From a virus, in the IMG/VR virus record IMGVR_UViG_3300030116_008623, positions 1 to 35,724 of that record: 35,724 bases of DNA; one strand, 5' to 3'. A program made the position numbers and the translations under genes. The first letter of the stretch is position 1. Each line of letters begins with the position of its first letter. Below the pieces are notes generated by a model that saw only the letters and a program-made list of their open reading frames with translations, was not told the DNA's origin and did not search any database. Shown here piece after piece: positions 22,960-30,906 of this stretch.

Positions 22960-24371
22960 TGAGTGTCAACCTCCCACAGTATGTAATCAGCGCACTCAAG
23001 AAGGGTCTTGAGCTCTACGCAAAGGGGCTTGCTGGCGATGGGCTAATGGACTCAACGGTCAGCATGGCAAGGACGGGTGTTAGGACCGGGCGGTGGCCGG
23101 AGTCCAAGGTTGTCAAAGCTTCTGCATGGTTCTCCAGGCATGAGAACGACAGGCAGATGATGAAAGACCCCTCATCCTGGGACACGCCTCCTGGCTACAG
23201 CCCAGCATTTGTCGCATGGCTTCTTTGGGGTGACAGCGGAGACGGGAGTGGTCGAGCCTTCATAGATAGGCAGGCTGATAAAATTAGGTCAATGAAAGAG
23301 GCTCCTGGGGATAGGAGCCAAAGCACTCCCGCCCCTGCTTCTGACAGAATTAAAGGGTCCAATAAAAATAAGCCCGGAAGCGCATCAAGTGGTGGAAGCG
23401 GGATTAAACTCGCAAAGAGCGTGGAAAAGTCTCTGTCCCAGAAAGTTAAATCACACAACGAGAAGAATACAGCACCATCCCAAAAGGCAACACTTTCTTC
23501 ACTTAAGAAGGTTTATAGGAGGGGCGCTGGAGCATACAGCACAAGCCATAGACCTGGAGTAAGCAGGGCGGCATGGGCGATGGCGAGGGTTAATGCATAC
23601 CTTTACCTCCTGTCCACAGGAAGGCCGAGAGACCCAAAATACATATCTGACAATGACCTTTTGCCCCCTGGGCACCCAATGAGGAAAAAAGGAGAGCCCA
23701 GAGAAATGAAGTATGGCAAGTCGAGAAAAGAGAACATCCTTTACGCACTTATGAAGGATCTTGAAGACGTTATTGGCATGATGGACAATGTTACGATTGA
23801 GGATCTTAGGGATATTCTAATCGCCACACATGACAGATACGCAATGATTTGCGATAAGCCCAAGCATGGAGACGTTGAGGTTGATATTGAGGTTGAGCCC
23901 TCAGTCGACAATGGAGATGACGAGTATGAGGGCAAAAGCCGGACATGGGATGCAGTCGAGGATCCAACCTATGCTCAACGATCCAATCTGCCTCCTGATG
24001 CTTTCATTCCCTCCGCGTTTTTCGCGGGAGACGATGGAGAGTTTTCAGAAGAAGGCGAGTTTAGAGTCTCAAGATCAAAGCTACCGCACCATGTGAATTC
24101 TGTCACAGACCCTGATGATAACGAGTCTGTTGACGTTCCCAGACTGCGAAACGCGCTGGCAAGGTTTAACCAGGTTGATTGGTCGGGGTTCCCAGCGGAC
24201 ACGAGAACAAGGACAAGGGCCCACCTTGAGCGCCACGCTGATGCGATACTGGCATCTCGTTCGGGAGAGTGTAAAACGTGCCGTGAGGGAGACCTGGAGG
24301 CCCTAGAATTGGATATTAAGGACTTCCGCGCAGGGAGACATGCTTTAATATTGGCAAGACTAGATGCCTAA
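22959..24371 (+). CDS. Two-domain phage protein of unknown role (DUF5824-like plus C-terminal LRNALARF domain)
   Basis: A 470-residue protein, start overlapping the upstream stop. Residues ~1-110 form a helical domain with ESKVVKASAWFSRHENDR and GYSPAFVAWLLWGDSGDG. After a Ser/Lys-rich linker, residues ~182-245 (KKVYRRGAGAYSTSHRPGVS, then AWAMARVNAYLYLL) resemble the DUF5824 family. A highly acidic stretch (~308-330) leads to a C-terminal domain (~374-430) with LPHHV, VDVPRLRNALARFNQVDW and RTRAHLERHADAIL, like the small helical repeat found at ends of several phage proteins. Similar proteins occur in phage head/virion regions; the gene lies two genes upstream of the prohead protease. A CKTC pair sits near the end. 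Function unknown. Confidence 0.6.
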   Translation: MSVNLPQYVISALKKGLELYAKGLAGDGLMDSTVSMARTGVRTGRWPESKVVKASAWFSRHENDRQMMKDPSSWDTPPGYSPAFVAWLLWGDSGDGSGRAFIDRQADKIRSMKEAPGDRSQSTPAPASDRIKGSNKNKPGSASSGGSGIKLAKSVEKSLSQKVKSHNEKNTAPSQKATLSSLKKVYRRGAGAYSTSHRPGVSRAAWAMARVNAYLYLLSTGRPRDPKYISDNDLLPPGHPMRKKGEPREMKYGKSRKENILYALMKDLEDVIGMMDNVTIEDLRDILIATHDRYAMICDKPKHGDVEVDIEVEPSVDNGDDEYEGKSRTWDAVEDPTYAQRSNLPPDAFIPSAFFAGDDGEFSEEGEFRVSRSKLPHHVNSVTDPDDNESVDVPRLRNALARFNQVDWSGFPADTRTRTRAHLERHADAILASRSGECKTCREGDLEALELDIKDFRAGRHALILARLDA

Positions 24372-24618
24372 GCCAAGTGCACCATTCGAGTTAGATGGGG
24401 CGTCTATCTACCCGCAGGAGCGGGATGTACTGTCCTCCATCATTACGGTAATATACTCGGCCAACCCTGGCAGGAGAGAGTCACTGGTACTGAAGCATGC
24501 CCAGGAGACCTTTAAGCAGATTATGTCGATCCAGGATGGCCGGTGGGTAAGAAGGCCTGTTTTCACAATAGGCAAAAACGGGGATGGTCCATCTGTGTAT
24601 GTTACGTCCGCTAAGTAG
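24364..24618 (+). CDS. Hypothetical protein, 84 aa
   Basis: An 84-residue protein whose start overlaps the preceding gene by eight bases, with only a weak ribosome site, so translation is probably coupled. It reads as a compact alpha/beta unit: an N-terminal polar stretch (PSAPFELDGASIYPQERDVL), a helix (SIITVIYSANPGRRESLVL), a second helix (KHAQETFKQIMSIQ) and a terminal strand pair (RPVFTIGKNG, SVYVTSAK). No known family recognised. Being last before the candidate promoter at 24654, it ends the transcription unit that starts with the tail genes. Confidence 0.55.
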   Translation: MPKPSAPFELDGASIYPQERDVLSSIITVIYSANPGRRESLVLKHAQETFKQIMSIQDGRWVRRPVFTIGKNGDGPSVYVTSAK

Positions 24619-24653
24619 CCGTAACAGTTATAAGTGTTTGAAAACAATTACTT

Positions 24654-24682
24654 TTGTCACAAGTGCTTCAATGTGAGATATT
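24654..24682 (+). promoter_or_regulatory. Candidate promoter before the capsid genes
   Basis: TTGTCA (24654-24659) and GATATT (24677-24682) are separated by 17 bases, matching sigma70 -35 and -10 boxes at 5 and 4 of 6 positions. The surrounding 70 bases (24619-24688) are AT-rich compared with the genes. The start codon at 24689 lies only six bases after the -10 box and has no clear ribosome site, so a transcript from here would be nearly leaderless. Plausible but unproved. Confidence 0.35.
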
Positions 24683-24688
24683 GAGACT

Positions 24689-26026
24689 ATGAAGATTGAA
24701 ATTAAAGAGTCGTCGGCAGGCAAAGTTTGTTTAAATGAAGACCTAACATCTATGGGTCTAGATGATGACGTTTACCTTGCTGTGCTTGAGGCTGAATTGG
24801 GTAGAGGTGGCGTCGTAAATTTGAACGGCCGGGTCTACCGTAATTCAGAATTCATTAGAGAAAACGCCAAACTTGGAGAGCGTGTTAAGGCTCAGTTTGT
24901 AGAGGGAGAGTTAGGTCACCCTGTTGGTGGGCCTACTTTCGATGTCCCAGTTAGGCTTGTTGAGGTTGATGTCGTTGATGGTGAGGGTGGTTCTTCTCTT
25001 GCTGTTGGCAAATTTGCGGTACTCAACACTCAGGTCGGAAGGGATATACTGACTCTGCACAAGGCGGACATGCCCCTTGGTGTAAGCAGCCGAGGCTTTG
25101 GCGCTGTTTCAGAGCACGTCATTGATGAGTCATCTCCATACCTGGCAGCAAACCCAGATAGCGAAGGTCAGACTGTGATGGAAGTTACAGACTTTGACCT
25201 GATGACATATGATTTAGTGAGGGTGCCTAGTGCTGGCACCCACGTAAACCCTGCGACTGAAGAAGCGCGGGAGGCCCTTTTTCGCGTTTGCGAGTCAGGG
25301 GCTCTCGGGATGTCGCATCACAATAAGGAGGCCGACGTGGCTAAAAAAGAAGTCGCGCTCCACGATGTCGATGAGCATATCGAGCTTGAGGCAGTCGAGG
25401 AAAGCGCAGTTAATGAGGCGGATACGCCTGAGGTTGCAGAGGTCTCCCCTCTGTCTGAATTGACTGAAAAGCAGCAGGACGTGCTTATTAAATTGGCGTC
25501 TGTTATCGAGGGCGCAGAAGAAGCCGTGGGTGATGACGATGCCCTTCTAGAGCAGGTTAAGCGGGTTGCAGATCAGGCCGACGTTGATCGTCAACGGCTT
25601 GCGGAAGCAGAAGAAGCCAACCGTAGCTTGGTTGAAAAGGTTGCTGCCCTTGAAGCAGAGCGTGCCGCTGAGCGCAAGGCTGTTGAGATTAGAAATGCGA
25701 TTGATGAGGCTCTTGAGGGCAAGCAGAACGCTGACCTTGTAAAGAAGCAGATCGACGCGCTAGTCGCAGAGGGTCTCCTTGCAGACACAGACGCGATCAC
25801 CACCTGGTGTAACCGATTGTTGGGGATGGTTGCGGAAGCTATTGCTGCCAGCTCTGCGATTGCAGGCACTGCGGTTGTTGAGGCGGTCGATGGTAGAGAC
25901 GACCTTGTTGATGTCGTTGAGTCAGACGTGGATGCTTCTGGAGCGCCAGGATTACTGAATGAAGATTTTGTCGCCCAATTGAAGGGCATCATTGAGCGGG
26001 ACCGTACCCTACAGGGCCGAGCCTAG
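24689..26026 (+). CDS. Prohead protease fused to scaffold (T4 gp21-like)
   Basis: A 445-residue protein. Residues ~40-190 match the T4 gp21-type prohead protease: NLNGRVYRNSEF, then GELGHP with His77, then ADMPLGVSSRGFG with Ser133/Ser134. His and Ser of these motifs are the expected catalytic residues. Residues ~200-445 are acidic and helical, with a strong coiled coil at ~287-345 (LAEAEEANRSLVEKVAALEA), as in internal scaffold/core proteins. The fusion suggests that the protein first shapes the procapsid, then digests it and itself. An internal ATG near the start of the C-terminal part (ALGMSHHNKEADV) could allow a separate scaffold. It directly precedes the capsid gene. Confidence 0.85.
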   Translation: MKIEIKESSAGKVCLNEDLTSMGLDDDVYLAVLEAELGRGGVVNLNGRVYRNSEFIRENAKLGERVKAQFVEGELGHPVGGPTFDVPVRLVEVDVVDGEGGSSLAVGKFAVLNTQVGRDILTLHKADMPLGVSSRGFGAVSEHVIDESSPYLAANPDSEGQTVMEVTDFDLMTYDLVRVPSAGTHVNPATEEAREALFRVCESGALGMSHHNKEADVAKKEVALHDVDEHIELEAVEESAVNEADTPEVAEVSPLSELTEKQQDVLIKLASVIEGAEEAVGDDDALLEQVKRVADQADVDRQRLAEAEEANRSLVEKVAALEAERAAERKAVEIRNAIDEALEGKQNADLVKKQIDALVAEGLLADTDAITTWCNRLLGMVAEAIAASSAIAGTAVVEAVDGRDDLVDVVESDVDASGAPGLLNEDFVAQLKGIIERDRTLQGRA

Positions 26027-26052
26027 TATACCAACCTTAAGGAGATCAGAAA

Positions 26053-27243
26053 ATGCATGGAGCACTTCTCGACCCCCGCATTTCAGCACCAGATGTTGAG
26101 GCCAAGTGGGGTCAGTTTATTGAAAGCAAGGATCCAGTAAAGCGACGCTGGATTGCCCACAACATCGAGAACCAGACTAAGTTTATGGCAGAAAGCGCCA
26201 AGGCTGGCACGTTTGGGTCTCGGTTCTACACTAATGACCGAACCATCCTGGGGGGCCGAAGCAGTCTCACAGAGGCTACCCTTGGTGCAGACATTGACAA
26301 TTTCACTCAGCAGTCTATTGCTATGGTTGTTGACGTTTTCGAGCGATTCTCAATCGACGAATTGATCAACATCGTATCAATGAGTGGTCCTAGTGCTTTC
26401 GTCCACACCCTTGGCTTCAACGCAGTCGAGGCATACGCTGGCGGTCAGGCTGGAGACCCGCTAAACGCGGCGCTTCAGATTGACTACTCGGATTGTCCCG
26501 CTGAATGCGAAAACGAGAGCAAGGGCGTAGAGCTAGAGCTCAGCGCTAAAAAGATTACCGCTGACTGCAAGCGTCTTCAGGCTAAGTTTAGCGTGATTGC
26601 CGAGCAGGATCTTCAGAGCCAGTATGGAATGAGCCTTAGCGAGCGGCTTCGCTCAGTAATGGCAATCCAGATGGCACGAGAGATTCAGGGTGAGATTCTT
26701 GCTGCACTCGTCGCTGGCGCTGGTTTCGGTGTAAACTGGGCCTCTGCCATTCCTCAGGGTACCGTCTACACGACTCTTGACCCCAAGGTTTATCAGTCTA
26801 CGCTATGGGACGCGATTCAGGACTGTGACACCGAGATCTTCAAGTCCGTTGATGGTCGTCGTGGGGCAAACTGGGTTGCTGGTAGTCCAGACGCAATGAA
26901 TTACCTGCTGCAATTGAATCAATTCAGCATCACCTCTCGGGACAACGTTCCTCGCGGAGAGGCCGGTAATGGCGATATTGATGAATTCAGTAACTTCTTC
27001 GGCACTGCTAATCATCGGTTCCGAACATATAAATTCCCTTTCATGCAGGCAGACACCATTCTTCTTGGTGTTAAGAGCGACGCGCCTCAGGAGCAGGGAT
27101 TTATCCACGGCACCTACGTCCCATTGACGGACCTTGGAACATTCCGAGATCCCGCCAAGGCGTGTGTCACTGTTGGCGCCACCACTCGATATGCGAACGA
27201 ATTGCTTCGTCCGGGCATGTACGCCAAGGTCACGATCACCTGA
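26053..27243 (+). CDS. Major capsid protein (T4 gp23-like lineage)
   Basis: A 396-residue protein with the strongest ribosome site in the window (AAGGAGA) and regular codon use, as expected of an abundant protein. Its segments follow the gp23-like capsid family: a helical N-arm (VKRRWIAHNIENQTKFMAES), a FTQQSIAMVVDVFERFSIDE spine, an E-loop-like region with DYSDCPAECENESKG, a long helix (YGMSLSERLRSVMAIQMARE), an axial domain with GANWVAGSPDAMNYLLQL, and the C-terminal strands TRYANELLRPGMYAKVTI. The order protease, then capsid, then two strong terminators supports a capsid gene whose message is stopped right after it. Proteolytic removal of the N-arm by the upstream protease is likely. Confidence 0.87.
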   Translation: MHGALLDPRISAPDVEAKWGQFIESKDPVKRRWIAHNIENQTKFMAESAKAGTFGSRFYTNDRTILGGRSSLTEATLGADIDNFTQQSIAMVVDVFERFSIDELINIVSMSGPSAFVHTLGFNAVEAYAGGQAGDPLNAALQIDYSDCPAECENESKGVELELSAKKITADCKRLQAKFSVIAEQDLQSQYGMSLSERLRSVMAIQMAREIQGEILAALVAGAGFGVNWASAIPQGTVYTTLDPKVYQSTLWDAIQDCDTEIFKSVDGRRGANWVAGSPDAMNYLLQLNQFSITSRDNVPRGEAGNGDIDEFSNFFGTANHRFRTYKFPFMQADTILLGVKSDAPQEQGFIHGTYVPLTDLGTFRDPAKACVTVGATTRYANELLRPGMYAKVTIT

Positions 27244-27265
27244 TAAGGGTTTTGACCCACAGTTT

Positions 27266-27298
27266 AAGGGGGGCGCGTATGCGCTCCCCTTTTTCTTT
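27266..27298 (+). terminator. Rho-independent terminator after the capsid gene
   Basis: An 11-base-pair stem, AAGGGGGGCGC (27266-27276) with GCGCTCCCCTT (27281-27291) including one G-U pair, has the four-base loop GTAT and is followed by a T-rich tail (TTTCTTT). It begins 23 bases after the capsid stop. This is a textbook intrinsic terminator. Confidence 0.9.
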
Positions 27299-27313
27299 GT
27301 ACTGCGGTATTAT

Positions 27314-27354
27314 AAAACCGATGCGGGGCCATATTGTGCTCGCATCGGTTTTTT
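27314..27354. terminator. Second terminator, likely bidirectional
   Basis: A perfect 12-base-pair inverted repeat, AAAACCGATGCG (27314-27325) and CGCATCGGTTTT (27341-27352), surrounds a 15-base loop. A-runs at the left and T-runs at the right would give U-tracts on both strands. It follows the first terminator by 16 bases, making a tandem stop after the capsid gene. Confidence 0.85.
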
Positions 27355-27380
27355 AGTTTCAAGATAACTACCCGTAATAA
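27352..27380 (+). promoter_or_regulatory. Weak candidate promoter before the portal gene
   Basis: TTTAGT (27352-27357), a 17-base gap and TAATAA (27375-27380) could be a poor sigma70-type promoter. The main argument is context: two terminators lie just upstream, so the portal gene needs either readthrough or a new start here. A phage-specific promoter of different consensus is equally possible. Confidence 0.2.
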
Positions 27381-27398
27381 AAAGACTCTGGAGATGAC

Positions 27399-28907
27399 AT
27401 GTCGGACGATAAGTCGAGCAGCCCGATAATTCGCGGCATCATAAAAAAAGCGGCCGGGATGCTGGGTTCTTCTGATCATGTAATCAGCGCGGAGCTGGGT
27501 TTATCTCAGTTAGATTACGGAAAAACATCTCTTGGCGATGGCTCCGCAAGAAGGTTCCAGGCAGCTAAGTCCAGGTCTTCAATGATTAAGGACTTTCACG
27601 ACCAGCGGAGAGACAGAAGGTACCGAGACCTAAGGGAGATGTCTGACGAGGTGCCAGAATTGGCCACGTCGCTCGATGTCTTAAGCCACTTTGTGTTTAG
27701 CGGTGACACTGGCCTGGGTTCGGACGGTGCGGATAATTCTCAACCAAGGATGGTCTTCTCTGACGCCATGCCTCAAGAGCAGGTGGATGTCTTAAGTAAG
27801 GCCGCAGAGGTTATAGGGCTAAACAATCTTCTATACGAGATATTCAGGGAGGGCATGCACCTTGGAGACAGTTTCACAGAGATGGTCTTCACCAAGGACA
27901 GGCTTGTAGCCCAACAGTACCTAAAGCCAGATAATACGGACGTTGTCTGGGACAAGTATGGTCGCCTAAGCGCATATAAGACCAAGACGGCGACCCAGGG
28001 TAGGGCATCCTTTGGAAATAGGGCTGCATCGACCGTATTGGCTCCCTGGCAGGTAGTGCACTATGCGCCAGACAGGCCTCGAGGACACAAGTACGGTAGG
28101 AGCAATTGGCACTCTGCAAGAAAGCTTTGGAGGATTAGCCAGTCAACCTTAGACGTGACGGCCGTCCTCGCCATACTGCGTGCGTCATCGAGAAAGACCG
28201 TCTCCCTCCCCGTTCCTGCAGGGATTAAAGAGGATGAGATCCATTCATGGATAGAGCGACTTAAAACTAACGCCTGGCGCGATGAATTCTTCGACAAGGA
28301 TGGCTACCTCCACCATCGGATAGCCTCTCTGCTTGAATTAGATGACACGATTTACCCTTATCGAGCAGGAACAGAGCGACCAGACTTTCACAACGAGCCA
28401 TCTGCGGACCTTGATAGCCTTGTTAAGTTTCAGCAGTTTCTTCAGGAGTCTTACTTTGTTGCTACCGGCGTTCCGGCAGCGCTTTGCGGCCTTGAGAGAA
28501 ACATTAATGCGAGAAGCACACTAGAGCAGCAGGGCCAGCAGTTTGTTCATACGGTTAGCAAGCGGCAGGCAGAGGTTGCGGCTCTGGCTAAGGATATTCT
28601 TGTAAGGGCTGGCCTTGCGGCCGGGTTCCTGCCCGACACGCGGCTTTTTGAATACCGGATGCCTGACGTTAGCGCCTTTGACCAAAGGATGAGAGCGGAA
28701 GTTTGGAAGATCAGAGCTGACACGGCAGCGGTGCTAAGCACGGGTGTTGATGTAGACAGCGCCTGGGTCAAGAGGAACATATTAAGAATGACCGACGAGC
28801 AGTCTGCCGTCAGTGTTGATCCTGCGTCAGAGTCATCTGATGTTAGGCAATTAAATGCCGTTAGGTCCAAGCTTAGGATTATGCTTGAATCTGCCGAGGG
28901 GGAGTAG
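27399..28907 (+). CDS. Portal protein (T4 gp20-like)
   Basis: A 502-residue protein with GGAGAT before its ATG. The early segment DFHDQRRDRRYRDLREM followed by DEVPELATSLDVLSHFVF is the typical opening of gp20-type portals (D/P-E-I/L-A-x-A-L-D). It continues with GLNNLLYEIFREGMHLGDSF, APWQVVHYAPD, a YGRSNWHSARKLWRISQ stretch, DSLVKFQQFLQESYFVATGV and GLERNINARSTLEQQGQQF, the wing and stem helices of the dodecameric ring through which DNA enters and leaves. The C-terminal helix holds ARRLNAVRSK-like charged residues. The portal lies downstream of the capsid gene, the reverse of the common order. Its stop is followed after two bases by the minor head gene. Confidence 0.85.
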   Translation: MSDDKSSSPIIRGIIKKAAGMLGSSDHVISAELGLSQLDYGKTSLGDGSARRFQAAKSRSSMIKDFHDQRRDRRYRDLREMSDEVPELATSLDVLSHFVFSGDTGLGSDGADNSQPRMVFSDAMPQEQVDVLSKAAEVIGLNNLLYEIFREGMHLGDSFTEMVFTKDRLVAQQYLKPDNTDVVWDKYGRLSAYKTKTATQGRASFGNRAASTVLAPWQVVHYAPDRPRGHKYGRSNWHSARKLWRISQSTLDVTAVLAILRASSRKTVSLPVPAGIKEDEIHSWIERLKTNAWRDEFFDKDGYLHHRIASLLELDDTIYPYRAGTERPDFHNEPSADLDSLVKFQQFLQESYFVATGVPAALCGLERNINARSTLEQQGQQFVHTVSKRQAEVAALAKDILVRAGLAAGFLPDTRLFEYRMPDVSAFDQRMRAEVWKIRADTAAVLSTGVDVDSAWVKRNILRMTDEQSAVSVDPASESSDVRQLNAVRSKLRIMLESAEGE

Positions 28908-28909
28908 CC

Positions 28910-29956
28910 TTGGGGGTTGAGGCATATATAGAGCTCAGGGCAAACAGGGCTGTCAGGAAGGCGTCGATTAACGAGTCTGATACGGAGGACTCAAAGGACG
29001 AGACGCAGAGTGACAGAGAGTGGCTGCTTGCTGCCATGCTTTCAATTGCCATTGCGGCCGATAAGGCGCTTGCTGCAGGGAAAAGCCCGAAGGAGGTATC
29101 CTCGGCGCTAAAGTCCGATTGGATGGAGGCTCTAAAGAAGGCTGCTGTATCTGCCTTTAAAAAGGGTGTTGCCGTCCGTGCGTCTGAGGTTCCCAACCGC
29201 CCGTCAGAGGTTGCCAGGGAGTCTGAGCGACTTAGGGCTCAGCTAGAGGAGCAGTCAAACTTTCTTTCAGGCTTTGCTGATGACTACGTGGGTGGAGTCA
29301 CCACCGAGCCTAGAAGGATGCCCTTTATGAACAGGGCTCAGCTTTATGCGCTGAGCATGATAGGGTATTACAATCTTGGAGCGCTTGCAGGCGGCAACCC
29401 CAACGATCAGATATACTGGAGGCTTGGCGCGTGCGACCACTGCACAGACTGCCCGGCCCTACATGTGTCTGGGCCGTACACCCCACAAACGCTTCCCACC
29501 GTGCCAGGGCTTGGTCACACTAAATGTGGGCACTGGTGCTGCTGCTTTCTATACATAGTGCCCAGCGCCCTTCGTGCTGCGCTTGACATCAGCCTGGGAG
29601 GCGGAGCAGCGATGGCTGCAGCCATAGATGCGGGCGGAGATATAGCCAGTCGAATACTTGATGCTCGCCTGAGGGCAGCGTATGCGTCCAGGGCTGCGAT
29701 AGACACCGACAACGATGAACAGGCGCAAAGGGCGGCAGAGGCTCAGGCTGAATTGGATTCAATTGTCGCTGGGAGCGAGGTCGAGTTTTCTGAAACCTTT
29801 CCTCTTGGTGGCCCCATCGTGGGGATGGCTGAGAGCGGAATAGTGGTGCCAGATCTTCTCTACAACAGGGGGATAGACTCTGAGTCGCTTCGATCGGTAA
29901 GCGAGTCTGATATTGACGAGTTTCTAAGGGGCCAGTTTGACAGGGGGGCTCAATGA
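28910..29956 (+). CDS. Minor head protein / head morphogenesis protein (SPP1 gp7-like), Cys-rich
   Basis: A 348-residue protein starting at TTG with GAGGGGGAG upstream. The C-terminal half has the family's metal-site-like pattern: CDHCTDC (Cys175, 178, 181), then SGPYTPQTLPTVPGLG, then KCGHWCCC (Cys206, 210-212), followed by a hydrophobic strand (FLYIVPSAL). This C-x2-C ... G-P-Y ... P-x-x-P-G-x-G-x-T-x-C pattern is typical of Mu gpF/SPP1 gp7-like minor head proteins that associate with the portal. The N-terminal half is helical, with a hydrophobic segment (EWLLAAMLSIAIAADKALA). Location directly after the portal gene matches that role. It overlaps the next start (ATGA). Confidence 0.75.
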   Translation: MGVEAYIELRANRAVRKASINESDTEDSKDETQSDREWLLAAMLSIAIAADKALAAGKSPKEVSSALKSDWMEALKKAAVSAFKKGVAVRASEVPNRPSEVARESERLRAQLEEQSNFLSGFADDYVGGVTTEPRRMPFMNRAQLYALSMIGYYNLGALAGGNPNDQIYWRLGACDHCTDCPALHVSGPYTPQTLPTVPGLGHTKCGHWCCCFLYIVPSALRAALDISLGGGAAMAAAIDAGGDIASRILDARLRAAYASRAAIDTDNDEQAQRAAEAQAELDSIVAGSEVEFSETFPLGGPIVGMAESGIVVPDLLYNRGIDSESLRSVSESDIDEFLRGQFDRGAQ

Positions 29957-30207
29957 GGTTCGCCGTAAATACATATAGCATCATTGGAGACGGCCTGGAT
30001 AAGACCGTTGAGCTATACAAGGAGGTGGTCAGGGTTGTCCACAGGACTCCAGATGTGGACGTGTCTATCTGGCCATTTTATGATGCGGACCCTGTGCAGA
30101 TAGGTTACACAGGCTTTCTTGTACGGGGAACGAGGGGCGATGTTGACGCAATCCTGCTAGGCCTGCCCGCTAGCGCTTCTCCAAGAGTCCAGCCGGTGAT
30201 TACATGA
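29953..30207 (+). CDS. Hypothetical protein, 84 aa
   Basis: An 84-residue protein with AGGGGGG upstream, start overlapping the minor head stop. It contains alternating strands and one helix (GDGLDKTVELYKEVVRVVHR, then VSIWPFYDADPVQIGY and LVRGTRGDVDAILLGL). It is short, soluble and without recognised motif. As the gene after the minor head protein it could be a small connector or capsid accessory factor; this rests on position only. Confidence 0.6.
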   Translation: MRFAVNTYSIIGDGLDKTVELYKEVVRVVHRTPDVDVSIWPFYDADPVQIGYTGFLVRGTRGDVDAILLGLPASASPRVQPVIT

Positions 30208-30542
30208 TACTTAGAATTATAGCATTCCTTCTTGGGCTTAGGTCTCTCTGCTATTATCGTGGAGACGGGTATAGAATTGTTGCAAAGAACGTATCCTTAA
30301 ACGTCAGGACATGTGTAGACCTGCTTGCCTCCGAGGCGTTCCTCTCAATCAGGAACCTAACAGACAGGCCGGTAAGCATCGTTTTCCAGGATGAGCCTGA
30401 GGATGGTGTGAACATAAAGGTGTTTAGGCGTGGCTCTCGCTACTTTATTACGGTTTGTGACCCCAAGCCAGAAGTGGGGTTGGCGCGAGGGCTTGACACC
30501 CTTTGGAGGTATTTAGCGAATGTCGGCCCTGACTCTAGATAA
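30204..30542 (+). CDS. Hypothetical protein, 112 aa
   Basis: A 112-residue protein, start overlapping the preceding stop (ATGA), so coupled translation is likely. The N-terminus (ILRIIAFLLGLRSLCYY) is hydrophobic and could be membrane-inserted or a buried helix. The rest is beta-rich (FLSIRNLTDRPVSIVFQDEP, then NIKVFRRGSRYFITVCD), ending with a helix (GLDTLWRYLANVG). No family recognised. It overlaps the following gene by 23 bases. Confidence 0.55.
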   Translation: MILRIIAFLLGLRSLCYYRGDGYRIVAKNVSLNVRTCVDLLASEAFLSIRNLTDRPVSIVFQDEPEDGVNIKVFRRGSRYFITVCDPKPEVGLARGLDTLWRYLANVGPDSR

Positions 30543-30906
30543 AAAGATCGCGAGAAGACAGAGGGGGATAAAGCTCCGAAAGGGTGATGCATTCGTTCGC
30601 TCAGGGAGGCTTCTTCGGATACTGTCTGCAGAGGGCGCCAAGATTGAATACGAGTTTTCAGACGGCCGTTTGGTTTCTGAAGAAAGGCAGCAGTTTCTGA
30701 GCAGGGCGCTATCAAGGGTATCCTTGAGGCGAGGAGACACTCCCACAAATGCAAGCATGGCTGCGTCAATAGTTAGGTCTAAGGTGATAAAAAGAAGGGC
30801 GAAACTCAGCCTGCTGAGAGGGCTGGTGAAGAATTCTTCTGGAGATGAAAAGTCTGAAATAGAAAGAATGCTTTCAGCGATTAGGAGCAGGCCGGATGTC
30901 AGTTAA
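30520..30906 (+). CDS. Hypothetical basic protein, 128 aa
   Basis: A 128-residue protein rich in Arg and Lys, with GGAGGT about ten bases before the ATG. The first part (KKIARRQRGIKLRKGD followed by AFVRSGRLLRILSAEGAKI) may form a small beta-barrel-like unit; the second is helical (SRALSRVSLRRGD and KVIKRRAKLSLLRGLVKN). No motif of a known family. Between the minor head protein and the hub candidate, it could be a tail or head assembly factor, but that is only context. Confidence 0.6.
   Translation: MSALTLDKKIARRQRGIKLRKGDAFVRSGRLLRILSAEGAKIEYEFSDGRLVSEERQQFLSRALSRVSLRRGDTPTNASMAASIVRSKVIKRRAKLSLLRGLVKNSSGDEKSEIERMLSAIRSRPDVS

Noticed and set aside
25591-25992. Minus-strand frame of 133 codons inside the protease-scaffold gene
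   Set aside because: Ser/Ala-rich antisense of a coiled coil; no independent support.
29589-30020. Minus-strand frame of 143 codons over the minor head gene end
   Set aside because: Low-quality Pro/Gln-rich sequence opposite a well-supported gene.
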